A stretch of DNA of 64,000 bases from JAIBBV01 sp044347745 (lineage in GTDB: Bacteria > Bdellovibrionota_C > UBA2361 > JAFLCA01). Below the pieces are notes generated by a model, which was not told the DNA's origin, did not search any database, and saw nothing but the letters and a program-made list of their open reading frames with translations. Of this stretch, positions 42,317-49,965 are shown piece by piece. The stretch lies in NCBI GenBank assembly GCA_044347745.1, contig JBIKUD010000013.1, positions 15,623-79,622 on the forward strand. Reading direction: 5' to 3'. The position numbers were made by a program, and so were the translations under genes. The stretch's first letter is position 1; every line of letters begins with the position of its first letter.

Positions 42317-42823
42317 CTATGACTTGCGTCGCCGATCGGGAGGGGCCTGGATCAGCTTTAGCGACGGAAGCGTGTGAAAGTACCCGTGGGCGTTCTCGCC
42401 CTTGTCCATGGGCGAGTGGCGGAACCGAAGCGTCCAGTACGGAGCGGCTTTTGTCGGAGTGCACTCGACATACGCAGGCAGTCCGCACGTCGGCTCGTCC
42501 GGATGCTCGGTCCTCGCAGTGCAAGCGACACGTCTCTCAAGACTTGTCAGCAATCGGCGAAGCCCCCGTGCGAACGCTACGGCCTCAGCTGCGCTGCCGA
42601 ACGTCCGACCCTCCATTCCTGAGAGGAGAGCTTCAAGTTCGCGCGCTGTCTCCCGCTGCTGCTCTGCTTGGCGAGCCGCAATCCGGGCAAGCTCTGGCGC
42701 AACATCCTCCATTGGCGGAATGACGAGACTCGCGAAACTCACCGACTTGGCGGCGCGCGGGGCTGCTTCAGCAGGTGGTACTTGCTGGTCTTGCGATGGT
42801 TTTGGATTTGGTTCTCTCTCCAT
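42317..42823 (-). CDS. Hypothetical protein, GC-rich
   Basis: 168 residues from ATG 42823 (the frame is open to 42874). Helical, with a Pro-rich N terminus and a charged helix APELARIAARQAEQQRETAREL. The C-terminal part AYVECTPTKAAPYWTLRF looks like a conserved beta stretch. The DNA is more GC-rich than its neighbours. The repeat remnant (copy 7) runs right up to the start, so the 5-prime end may be altered. It could also be a spurious frame in GC-rich DNA. Confidence 0.45.
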   Translation of the reverse strand: MEREPNPKPSQDQQVPPAEAAPRAAKSVSFASLVIPPMEDVAPELARIAARQAEQQRETARELEALLSGMEGRTFGSAAEAVAFARGLRRLLTSLERRVACTARTEHPDEPTCGLPAYVECTPTKAAPYWTLRFRHSPMDKGENAHGYFHTLPSLKLIQAPPDRRRKS

Positions 42824-42924
42824 CGAAGGAGAATTCAACGGATGGGAGATCTTAGTCAAGCGCACTCTTCCCAAAGCGGCTTAGACGGGGCGTTGGGGCA
42901 GAACGCGGGGGTTGGGAGGCACCG
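42823..42924 (+). repeat. Island repeat, copy 7 (partial, strongly diverged)
   Basis: Only the right half is recognisable: ATTCAACGGATGGG in the middle and GGTTGGGAGGCACC at the end. It fuses directly to a 5-prime-truncated ORF6N gene. Confidence 0.5.
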
Positions 42925-43415
42925 GGGTCAGGATACTCTTTTTACTTGGGCAAAGGGTCGTGCTTGATCAGGGCCTGGCAGTGGTATTCGGAGTTTCGAC
43001 CAAGAGATTAAACGAACAAATCAGAAGAAACATCGATCGTTTTCCCGAGGATTTCTTATTTCAATTATCAGATCAGGAGGTTAGCGACTTGAGGTCGCAA
43101 ATTGCGACCTCAAATTCTAGCTATGGTGGACGCCGTTATAAGCCATATGCATTCACGGAACACGGGGCGGTCATGGCTGCCAACGTTTTGAACAGCCCAA
43201 TTGCTGTTCAGGCTAGTGTCACGGTGGTCCGCGCATTCATCAAACTTCGTAAGGCATTTATTGACCATGCAGATCTGAAGCGCCGGCTCTTGGAAATAGA
43301 GAGGCGCGTTGCAAAAGGATTTTCAGAGCATGAACAAGAGCTTCGAGAAATTCGATTTTTAATTTCTGAACTTCAGAAACCAGAGCCGCCCAAAAGTAAA
43401 CGGCTCGGGTTTTAA
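42912..43415 (+). CDS. ORF6N-domain protein, N terminus replaced by repeat sequence
   Basis: 167 residues as read. GQRVVLDQGLAVVFGVSTKR, RFPEDFLFQLSDQE and YKPYAFTEHGAVMAANVLNS define the ORF6N domain of phage-derived DNA-binding proteins. A C-terminal coiled coil (about 120-165) follows. The usual leader before GQRV (…I.x.IRGQRV) is missing, and the first residues are encoded by the end of repeat copy 7. The gene was therefore cut at the repeat and may lack its proper start. Confidence 0.75.
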   Translation: MGGTGVRILFLLGQRVVLDQGLAVVFGVSTKRLNEQIRRNIDRFPEDFLFQLSDQEVSDLRSQIATSNSSYGGRRYKPYAFTEHGAVMAANVLNSPIAVQASVTVVRAFIKLRKAFIDHADLKRRLLEIERRVAKGFSEHEQELREIRFLISELQKPEPPKSKRLGF

Positions 43416-43428
43416 TGGGATAATTAGA

Positions 43429-43710
43429 TTATGCCGCCCTAGTAGTAATAACTCTATAATCGTAACCGAGAGTAACCAAAATATTGAATAGAATATCGAA
43501 GGTCACCTGAGCCGTACCAATCCCAGATTCGATTTGGGCAATCCTCGCTTGGCTAACGCCAAGCTTTTTTGCAAGAGCGGCTTGAGAAAGCCGCTTGGCT
43601 TTTCGAATCTTAACGATCATCAAAATAAGCTTTTGCTTTTCACGAACCTCGGTGATGTTGGCACCTAGAGATTCTGCCAGTTCTTCCACAGTCATTTCTT
43701 TCCAAGCCAT
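43429..43710 (-). CDS. XRE-family antitoxin of a RelE/HigB-type module
   Basis: 93 residues. The helix-turn-helix RLSQAALAKKLGVSQARIAQIESGIG occupies residues 39-64. An N-terminal extension is typical of antitoxins of this type. It starts 2 bp past the toxin stop. Confidence 0.9.
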   Translation of the reverse strand: MAWKEMTVEELAESLGANITEVREKQKLILMIVKIRKAKRLSQAALAKKLGVSQARIAQIESGIGTAQVTFDILFNILVTLGYDYRVITTRAA

Positions 43711-43711
43711 A

Positions 43712-44044
43712 TTAGATCTCCCTAATTCTCTTTAAGATCAAATCAATCTCCTTCGAGGGAAGAGTTTGTGTCTTCTTCCGAAGCGCATGAACGAAATAAA
43801 TAGCCTCACCGCGTTTTATGAAATATATAACTCGGACTTGCCCTGCCTTATCTCGGAATCGCAACTCGTGAAGTCCCGGTCTAATGCTTGAAAGATTCCG
43901 ACTGAGTGGCATATCGATCCGCTGCCCACTTTCAAGCAAAGCGATGGCATCAGCAATCTCCAGACGAGTTTCCTCAGGCAAAGCGAGGATAAACTCTTCA
44001 ACAGGATTTCTGCCGCTCGACGTAAGGTAGTACTTAACTTTCAT
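43712..44044 (-). CDS. RelE/HigB-type toxin (Gp49-like)
   Basis: 110 residues. RNPVEEFILALPEETRLEIADAI, GLHELRFRDKAGQVRVIYFI and HALRKKTQTLPSKEIDLILKR are diagnostic of phage Gp49-like toxins, which cleave mRNA on the ribosome. It is full length and intact, and forms an operon with the next gene. Confidence 0.92.
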   Translation of the reverse strand: MKVKYYLTSSGRNPVEEFILALPEETRLEIADAIALLESGQRIDMPLSRNLSSIRPGLHELRFRDKAGQVRVIYFIKRGEAIYFVHALRKKTQTLPSKEIDLILKRIREI

Positions 44045-44055
44045 TCAAGGTGTAT

Positions 44056-44077
44056 TATAAGCTATGGCTTATAATAA
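44056..44077 (-). promoter_or_regulatory. Operator palindrome of the intact RelE/XRE module
   Basis: ATTATAAGC-TATG-GCTTATAAT is a perfect inverted repeat ending 12 bp upstream of the toxin start on the minus strand, the usual position for antitoxin autorepression. Confidence 0.6.
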
Positions 44078-44155
44078 GGCAAGGCTTATTGCTCCCTAAT
44101 TTTGGCAACTAACGGATAGGGGGGGCGGGGAAAAGCCACTCAACTTCTCAAGTTT

Positions 44156-44626
44156 TTAACCATCGTACACGGCATTTTCTCCGTTCGAACCGATTGTTCT
44201 ATTGCCCGTATCACCTTCTTCAATCTGGATGGTATTTTGAACGCACCACTTTTTCAGCGCAGTCTCAGTTCGCTCTTCCTCGAATTTATACCATTTGTCG
44301 AGCGCATTGCTCCAACTAAGTAATTCTTTATATCGGGAATATGCACCACGGCTTCGAAAGAAAGCTTCAACCTCATCGGCTTTCTCGGGTAGGTGCGCAC
44401 TCACATATTCGCGAACCAACTGAATGCCGAGATCCAAATCGCGCTTATGTGGAATCTGGATATATAAATCCTCGTCGTCTATATCTTCAGGTAACTCATC
44501 TGAATCACCAAGCCCCGATTCAAAATAGATTTGTCCAGTCTTTTTGCTAAGTGTGGCGGAGTTCATACCGTATTCGGCACCACTGACAAACTGGAATGCT
44601 AACTCTATATCTAAAAATTTTACCAT
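44156..44626 (-). CDS. UPF0158-family protein
   Basis: 156 residues. FESGLGDSDELPEDIDDEDL, YIQIPHKRDLDLG, FRSRGAYSRYKELL and WYKFEEERT match the UPF0158 family, cytoplasmic proteins of unknown function. It is often found in cassette arrays and genomic islands. Its start is 20 bp from the preceding attC-like site, a typical cassette arrangement. Confidence 0.8.
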   Translation of the reverse strand: MVKFLDIELAFQFVSGAEYGMNSATLSKKTGQIYFESGLGDSDELPEDIDDEDLYIQIPHKRDLDLGIQLVREYVSAHLPEKADEVEAFFRSRGAYSRYKELLSWSNALDKWYKFEEERTETALKKWCVQNTIQIEEGDTGNRTIGSNGENAVYDG

Positions 44627-44645
44627 TTTTGCTCCAATGCCAGGT

Positions 44646-44703
44646 GATTGAACGGTTTAACTGTGCCGCGGCAAAGCTGTCGGCACAAGGTTTTCGTTAT
44701 TCG
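44646..44703 (-). other. attC-like site between the nucleotidyltransferase and UPF0158 genes
   Basis: A 58-bp element with GATTGAAC at one end and CGTTATTC at the other, and a central imperfect stem CTGTGCCGC-GGCAAA-GCTGTCGGCACA. It overlaps the nucleotidyltransferase stop and precedes the UPF0158 start by 20 bp on the minus strand, as a cassette attC would. Confidence 0.6.
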
Positions 44704-45140
44704 GTTCGGGAGCGGCGCACTTCCATCACAAGCCGATCCAAAATACCCCTTGGATCATAAACCGAAACTAATCCATCACTCCCAACACGGAACGTGCCAG
44801 GATCAATTGGAATGTTGGCCCAGGATGTTGAGGCTACTCCAACTTCAACTTCTCCGTCACGCACATAATGAGTTCGATGTGAGGTAAGGACCCCCCAATT
44901 CTCAGTGTCTACATGACTGACGGCACCGAAAGCAGAGAGCCAATCGGGCGATCTGAGGGGATCTGGGTTATCTGAAAGGATGACTATATCGATGTCTGAA
45001 TCCGGTCGTGCTCGGCCATGGGCATGCGACCCCACTAAAGCAACTGCTGATATGTCTGATCGTTTCTCAGCCCAGGCACGCACATCCTTTAGCAATATGA
45101 CCACCTTCGAATCGATTGGCGTAGACTTTAAGTTTTTCAT
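44697..45140 (-). CDS. Minimal nucleotidyltransferase
   Basis: 147 residues. The pol-beta-type motif is GSHAHGRARPDSDIDIVI (metal-binding Asp pair), with the third acidic residue probably in GEVEVGVAS. This group includes MNT antitoxins and aminoglycoside nucleotidyltransferases; the length favours a stand-alone NTase. No HEPN partner gene is adjacent, so a MNT/HEPN module is not supported. Confidence 0.85.
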   Translation of the reverse strand: MKNLKSTPIDSKVVILLKDVRAWAEKRSDISAVALVGSHAHGRARPDSDIDIVILSDNPDPLRSPDWLSAFGAVSHVDTENWGVLTSHRTHYVRDGEVEVGVASTSWANIPIDPGTFRVGSDGLVSVYDPRGILDRLVMEVRRSRTE

Positions 45141-45148
45141 TACGGACC

Positions 45149-45450
45149 GGATAACATTAGATTCTACAACAAGACTTCGCTGCTGCTACCCAATCCTAAT
45201 CGATGAACCCGAGACAATCAAATTGAATTATTGTGAAGTTAGCGGGCTAAATTTACAGAGTCATTTTTAATCCAAGTCGATGATCCCACTCGACGAAGGA
45301 TTGAGGTGTGTATCAGCGGACAATATTCCGGACACCCTGGAAATATCTCATGCCCCTCCAAAATACTTCAATCAGCTTAATGAGACTTCCGTCGCGAGTT
45401 CAGTGGATTAGGCGGAGTGGCGGGATTGCATGTTGGGGTTGGGACGCACC
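45149..45450 (+). repeat. Composite junction element with island repeat, copy 8
   Basis: GGATAACATTAGATTCTAC at 45149 gives GTTATCC on the minus strand, 9 bp before the nucleotidyltransferase start. The middle carries the GTCGATGATCCCACTCGAC hairpin block, then the standard repeat (45328-45450). On the other side, GTATAAC overlaps the SixA stop (about 45473-45480). The full junction thus runs from an R-double-prime-like to an R-prime-like heptamer over about 330 bp. Confidence 0.8.
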
Positions 45451-45473
45451 AGGGGGGCGGCTGGATTTGCTTG

Positions 45474-46008
45474 TTATACACCAGCAATTGTTTTTTTCAC
45501 TGTCCAGTTTTGGTCTCCCCTCTCCCAGTCATATCCGAGAACATAGGTAGCGCCAAGCTTCGCAAAAAGATCCTTGCCTTCTTGGAAGGGAAGGTTGAGA
45601 AGACCAGTCATATAAGTAGATAGTATCGAATTGTGAGAGACTAGAGCGACCGTATTAAATGTAAGCCGAAGAGGATTTAGGAACTGTTGAAACCCGAACA
45701 AATCCCTCTTCGACTGATTCCACCCCTGAGCCATCTTCTCGAAGGAAATACTCATTAAGAGCCGCCGTCGCACAGCTCTTTGCTTGCCAGTGAGCATTAA
45801 GAATCTCCGCCGTTTGTTGTGATCGACGATAGAGACTGGAAGCCACAAGCTCTACTGAATACGAGGAAAGCTCTTGCGAAATGTTGAGAGCATGCGTCCG
45901 GCCAGCATCTGAAAGGGATGCATCATTCGGAAGCTTGGAACTCGGCGCTTTAGCGAGATACTCCGTTTCAGTATGGCGAATAAGCAAAAGTGTTTTCAAA
46001 ACTAGCAA
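45474..46008 (-). pseudogene. SixA-like histidine phosphatase, frameshifted
   Basis: The frame from 46008 encodes the RHG motif region (KTLLLIRHTETEYLAKAP), LSDAGRTHALNIS and SSLYRRSQQTAEIL, then drifts after about residue 92. The second catalytic His region, VALVSHNSILSTYM, continues in another frame to the stop at 45474. One frameshift near 45700-45740 explains both parts. SixA-like enzymes dephosphorylate phosphohistidine. The cassette is probably dead. Confidence 0.8.
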
Positions 46009-46019
46009 TCTTGTTTGGT

Positions 46020-46077
46020 GTATAATGTTTAGTTCAGCGGCGCCCGATTAAGGGCGTCCTGCTGCCAATTGTTATAC
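46020..46077 (-). other. attC-like site between the 290-aa and SixA genes
   Basis: 58 bp bounded by GTATAATG and GTTATAC, nearly complementary ends. The inner stem is CAGC-GGCGCCC-GATTAA-GGGCG-TCCT-GCTG. It lies between the stop of the 290-residue gene (46095) and the SixA start (46008), the canonical place for attC. Confidence 0.65.
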
Positions 46078-46094
46078 CGCGTGAAATGCCGATA

Positions 46095-46967
46095 TCACTT
46101 CGCAACGACCAAGGTGTTTTCAAACTTGAGTCTAGGATATTGTTTCTCATCGAGGTTAAACTGTCCATCGGAATTACAAAGAAAGCCATATGGATGATCA
46201 CGGCGCTGTGCAATATTCACGGATATTTTGGAACGCTTAGCATCATCGGCTTCAGTCTCCAGCCTTGATTGAAACTGAGCGCTCAAGTTTGCGTTGTTTG
46301 GAGTTGAAAATATTATTACTTTCAGATCGCCCGCATCTGCCGGTCTGTCAGCAACAGCTTTGTCACTAAGATCCTTCAATTGTGAAAATGCAATTTTCCC
46401 AGCAGGGCCAACAAATATTTGTTCGAAATGTGGGTACGCAACTAACTTTGAAGACTGAGTTAGGCTTGCATGCTGACCTGGAAGATCGTCAGCGAAAACA
46501 TAAGTTTCATACGGGGTGCCATTCGCGCTTTTAATTGGATCAGTCTTGTCGGCAGGTCCATACCAACCTTCTGATTGCGCAGCGATCAATTTGACCGACG
46601 AGTCTCTCGCAAAAGCGTCCGCGAGTTCCCCAAAAATAGATCCGACATCTGGTTTTGCCCGAGTATCTCCGTCGCCATCGTACATTAGAGCAACGGGAAC
46701 ACCGGCGCTTCGTAAATCCATTATGCGATCACGAATCTTCGCTACCACCTGAGAAGCTGAATCCGGATCTATGCCGTTCACGCTTCCTGCTCCTCGGAGG
46801 GTCAAAATGACAGTCCCATCGGCCATTAGCGAATTGACACGCTCTTCCCAAGGTTTTAGATCTGCTCCAATACGCATTGCGCTAACTGGGGTATCAGTCG
46901 GCTGCAGGCCCGAGGAAGGAGGTTTTGCATTTGTAAGATCGTTTTTTATCCCACCAAATTCAGTCAT
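46095..46967 (-). CDS. Unknown 290-residue cassette protein
   Basis: No family recognised. Globular alpha/beta protein without signal or membrane helix. GTVILTLRGAGSVNGIDPDS, VPVALMYDGDGDTRAKPDVG and KIAFSQLKDLSDKA suggest a Rossmann-like core of repeated strand-helix units, a guess. The start is preceded by GGAG. It lies between two attC-like sites, so it is a one-gene cassette. Confidence 0.6.
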   Translation of the reverse strand: MTEFGGIKNDLTNAKPPSSGLQPTDTPVSAMRIGADLKPWEERVNSLMADGTVILTLRGAGSVNGIDPDSASQVVAKIRDRIMDLRSAGVPVALMYDGDGDTRAKPDVGSIFGELADAFARDSSVKLIAAQSEGWYGPADKTDPIKSANGTPYETYVFADDLPGQHASLTQSSKLVAYPHFEQIFVGPAGKIAFSQLKDLSDKAVADRPADAGDLKVIIFSTPNNANLSAQFQSRLETEADDAKRSKISVNIAQRRDHPYGFLCNSDGQFNLDEKQYPRLKFENTLVVAK

Positions 46968-47085
46968 GTTTGCAAATCTCCAATAGGAATGTTTTCTTTA
47001 GCCAAATATTTTCTATACTCAGCCAACACTTTGAATTCTGGCACTTCCGTTCAAATGGGTGAGTTAGCTCAATAAAGCTCTGAAG

Positions 47086-47147
47086 GTATAACGTTTTCGG
47101 CCAGCCAGAGCCGCGGTGCGGCGATAAGCTGGGCTGGATTGTTATCC
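47086..47147 (-). other. attC-like site upstream of the 290-aa gene
   Basis: 62 bp from GTATAAC to GTTATCC. The nested stems CCAGCC/GGCTGG and CCGC-GGT-GCGG give the attC-type fold. It lies 119 bp before the start of the 290-residue gene. Confidence 0.65.
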
Positions 47148-47193
47148 CGTCATCGCTCTCCAGTTGTTATGCTAATCATGCAGGAGGTGTTGC

Positions 47194-47271
47194 ATGTGGT
47201 GGGAATTTATCCCATTGGCTAGTATAATCAAATACTTGCGTTCTCGCCCTAGAATAAGGCGGTGTACGTAG
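47194..47271 (+). CDS. Possible 25-residue peptide with consensus ribosome site
   Basis: ATG 47194 follows AGGAGG by 6 bp. The peptide MWWEFIPLASIIKYLRSRPR... is an aromatic/hydrophobic segment with a basic end, the style of type I toxin peptides. It is the only coding sign in the 270 bp between an attC-like site and composite copy 9, and runs opposite to neighbouring cassettes. No further support. Confidence 0.3.
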   Translation: MWWEFIPLASIIKYLRSRPRIRRCT

Positions 47272-47416
47272 AGGCTAATATGAATAATTATATAAAAATT
47301 TGCGACGCTACTTGAATGCAAGCGATACTGAATTAACCATATCGCTGACGAGGTCTGGTTACGCCGAGCCGCAACCCCAGGGAATAATCGAACAGCGAAT
47401 TACGATAAGTGCCAGA

Positions 47417-47789
47417 GGATAACATTAGATTCTACAACAAGACTTCGCTGCTGCTAGCCGATCCTATTCGATGAACCTGAGGCAATCAAATTGAATTATT
47501 GTGAATTTAGCAGGCTATATATACAGAGACACTTTTAATCCAAGTCGATGATCCACCCAACTGCCAATACACAATTAGGTTGATGATCCCGCTCGACGAA
47601 GGATTGAGGTGTGTATCAGGGGATCCTCGACTTAGAGTTCGGACAACATTTCGGCCGGACAATATTCCGGACACCCTGAAAATACCTCATTCCCCTCCAA
47701 AATACTTAAATGTACTTAAAGTGACTTCCGTCGCGAATCCAGTGGATTAGGCGGAGTGGCGGGATTGCATGTTGGGGTTGGGACGCACC
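47417..47789 (+). repeat. Composite junction element with island repeat, copy 9
   Basis: GGATAACATTAGATTCTAC at 47417 (minus GTTATCC), the duplicated TCGATGATCC block (47541-47610), then the standard repeat (47667-47789). It is nearly identical to composite 8 in the outer module and in the last 45 bp, and to composite 5 in the duplicated block, so these three are recent relatives. Confidence 0.8.
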
Positions 47790-47799
47790 AGGGGCAGGC

Positions 47800-47860
47800 A
47801 GCTTCGAGAAATTCGATTTTTAATTTCTGAACTTCAGATACCAGGGCCGCGTAAAATTAT
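47800..47860 (+). pseudogene. Fragment of an ORF6N gene end
   Basis: About 55 bp starting AGCTTCGAGAAATTCGATTT match the 3-prime coding end of the ORF6N gene at about 43339-43394 with few differences. As in copy 7, the fragment lies immediately right of a repeat end. The same gene was evidently joined to a repeat at least twice, or the junction was duplicated. Confidence 0.7.
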
Positions 47861-47875
47861 TCCACTTATGATTAA

Positions 47876-48322
47876 TTATACTTCATCCCGTGGCAGCTGT
47901 CTCAGTGCTAGGCGATTTCCAAAGTCCCATAACTTTTTGGCTGCATAGGCTGGGGCGGCTAACATCGCGGTGAGTGCTACTTCTCCGAGGGGAGTAACCT
48001 CGCTTGTTAAAATCGAAAGAACAGATGTTAGTCCCAATATAGCGGTGGTCCCGCCGAGGCTGACTGCTCCATAGTAGCAAGCTAGTGTTTTCTGGGTTTC
48101 CAAGAATCCTCTGATGCCGCGCCGATTAAAATTAATCTCTTCGGTCAATTGAGGCTTCCCGGTTAAGCAACGGACAAGCGATTCGGCGTCATTATTTCCT
48201 GGTGCTAGCCAGGCATGGGCCAGTGGTGGCAGTAAAGCTTCCCAGTGTGCATCGCTTGAATCCTTTGGATCCCGAGGCAAATCAGAGTTCTGCTTGCTGC
48301 CTATTGGTCTCTGGTCGAACAT
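47876..48322 (-). CDS. Hypothetical protein with two predicted membrane helices
   Basis: 148 residues. A polar N-terminal region with an acidic/Ser stretch is followed by two hydrophobic segments (about 80-100 and 110-130) and a basic end. No family recognised. It is a one-gene unit between an attC-like site and composite copy 9. Confidence 0.55.
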   Translation of the reverse strand: MFDQRPIGSKQNSDLPRDPKDSSDAHWEALLPPLAHAWLAPGNNDAESLVRCLTGKPQLTEEINFNRRGIRGFLETQKTLACYYGAVSLGGTTAILGLTSVLSILTSEVTPLGEVALTAMLAAPAYAAKKLWDFGNRLALRQLPRDEV

Positions 48323-48332
48323 AATTCAAGAA

Positions 48333-48388
48333 GTATACGGCTAAGCCTGCGCCGGTGCGAAGCATCCGGCCCGAGGCGTTTGTTATGC
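48333..48388 (-). other. attC-like site between two hypothetical cassettes
   Basis: 56 bp ending in GTTATGC on the plus strand (GCATAAC at the stop of the 66-residue gene on the minus strand). The stem GCCTGCGCCGG-TGCGAAGCA-TCCGG..AGGC is clear. The other end, GTATACGGC, is degenerate. Confidence 0.5.
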
Positions 48389-48583
48389 GTCTTTTGGATT
48401 CGGGTTCTTAGGTCGTTGAGGGAAAAGAAGAACCTTCATACCGTCCGCGTTAACTGCGGGTATGCCCGGTTCCTCTGGGAGTAGTACTAGAGCAATCTCT
48501 TCCCCATTAAGAGTCAAGGTTTTATCCGCATGCCATGATAAGACGGAGTCAGAAACTGGCTTGTTGTCGTGTCCTTGATTCAT
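48383..48583 (-). CDS. Small hypothetical cassette protein
   Basis: 66 residues, no family recognised, mostly beta (TLTLNGEEIALVLLPEEPG). Its stop lies in the R-box of the attC-like site, typical of integron cassettes. Confidence 0.5.
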   Translation of the reverse strand: MNQGHDNKPVSDSVLSWHADKTLTLNGEEIALVLLPEEPGIPAVNADGMKVLLFPQRPKNPNPKDA

Positions 48584-48659
48584 GCAATTCTGTACCTCAA
48601 ATTTTAAAGTCTACTCGCAGACCGATACGCTACTCAATCCACATCTGCTGCAAATTGAC

Positions 48660-48759
48660 GCATAACGGTTAAATTCTGCCGCAACGGGCGCCTCGATGCA
48701 AATGGAGTTGCCTCAGAGTTCTCGCCACGCCCGTTCTCGGCAGGAATTTTTTGTTATGC
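48660..48759 (-). other. attC-like site after the EamA transporter
   Basis: The best attC candidate here. It is 100 bp with perfectly complementary ends GCATAAC (48660-48666) and GTTATGC (48753-48759), plus long inner complementarity: ATTCTGCCG with CGGCAGGAAT, and AACGGGCG with CGCCCGTT. It starts 9 bp after the EamA stop on the minus strand. Confidence 0.75.
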
Positions 48760-48767
48760 ACGGCGGA

Positions 48768-49646
48768 TTAGCTGCTAGAAAACTTTAAGCCCGCGACCAT
48801 AAGGCAAACCAAAACCAAAAGTACCCACTGGCGAGCTGATAGACTCTCACCGTAGAAAGTAGCCGCGAGTAATGTATTAATTACCATCATCGTTGAAATA
48901 ATTGCGGTGGCAATGGCTATCGGGCCCAATGTCATAGCCAACGCATAAAAACCGGTCCCAAGAAGCGTGGGGGCGCTAAATAATAAAATACGCCTAAAAT
49001 CCCGCGCCGATACACGCGAAAGTCCAGGTTCACCAAAAAATTTTCGGCTCGATGCGAAGATGGCAGCAACTATTCCTATGATGAGTTCCCAAAGATACCC
49101 GACCAGAAAGGGATGCAGATCCCGCGACACGATGCCGACAAGCGCATATGCAGATCCGAGAAAAATTCCAAACAGCATACTGCTCGTGATCCCGCGTGTA
49201 ACACTATACTCCTTGGGCAGTGGACCCGTTGAACGGCTTATCGCGAGAAATGAAACGCCTAGGAGAATCAGGAGGGCAAAGAAGAGTTGCCCAGAGGTCA
49301 ATGTTTCCCCCACAAAAACAAACCCAATTAGAGCAGCAAAAATGGCGGCGAAGCTCATAGACATGGCGCTTGCTACACCAATTGGGAGGAAACTATAGGC
49401 CCGCGCAGCACAAAGATTGCCGATCGCGGCACAAACTGACGCCCCTAGAATCGGGGTGATATAGCTGGGAGCACGCAAAAAATCAGCGCCAGGAACGAAC
49501 AGTAGAAGAGGCGACATAGAGAGTCCAAGCGACAATCCACGCAGCGCGACGGCAGAGAGCCGATCCATGCTGCGGTAATAGGACGCCATTAATGTGCTTT
49601 GAAGCGCATACCCAATGGTTGCTATAATTGCCGCGAGGAAGAACAT
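48768..49646 (-). CDS. EamA-family (DMT) transporter
   Basis: 292 residues with ten hydrophobic segments in two EamA halves (for example AAIGNLCAARAYSFLPIGVA and GFYALAMTLGPIAIATAII). Members export metabolites, amino acids or drugs. It is complete. It lies between composite copy 10 and an attC-like site, so it is a mobile cassette. Confidence 0.88.
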   Translation of the reverse strand: MFFLAAIIATIGYALQSTLMASYYRSMDRLSAVALRGLSLGLSMSPLLLFVPGADFLRAPSYITPILGASVCAAIGNLCAARAYSFLPIGVASAMSMSFAAIFAALIGFVFVGETLTSGQLFFALLILLGVSFLAISRSTGPLPKEYSVTRGITSSMLFGIFLGSAYALVGIVSRDLHPFLVGYLWELIIGIVAAIFASSRKFFGEPGLSRVSARDFRRILLFSAPTLLGTGFYALAMTLGPIAIATAIISTMMVINTLLAATFYGESLSARQWVLLVLVCLMVAGLKFSSS

Positions 49647-49693
49647 GTGAATTATATGGGACGATTACGCCTAGAATCGGATACGTCAAGAGT

Positions 49694-49926
49694 GTATAAC
49701 ATTAGATTCTACAACAAGACTTCGCTACTGTTCCTCAATCCTACTCGATGAATCCGGGGCAATCAAATTGACTTATCAACGATATTCCGGACACCCAGAA
49801 TACCACCAGCTCCCTCCAAACCACTTCGCCCTCGCACCTTACTTGAGAGTGCTTAAATCAACGTCCACGGCAAGTTCAATGGGTTAACTTGGGTGGGAAG
49901 GGGGCCTGCTGGGGTTGGGATCCACC
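49694..49926 (+). repeat. Composite junction element with island repeat, copy 10
   Basis: GTATAACATTAGATTCTAC at 49694 (minus GTTATAC, facing the EamA start about 50 bp on). The composite is shortened: the TCGATGATCC block is missing and the repeat (49787-49926) follows directly, with a 17-bp expansion in its left half and a GTTGGGATCCACC end. It ends 40 bp from the pseudokinase stop. Confidence 0.75.
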
Positions 49927-49965
49927 AGGGCGCCGACTGACCTACTCTCAATTCAAGCTCTATTA

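Noticed and set aside
44078..44155. Possible attC between the UPF0158 gene and the RelE/XRE module
   Set aside because: A CAACTAAC/CGTTAG-like heptamer is present but the ends do not complement and no stem is visible.
44697..45140. MNT/HEPN toxin-antitoxin module
   Set aside because: No adjacent HEPN gene; the neighbouring gene is UPF0158 across an attC-like site.
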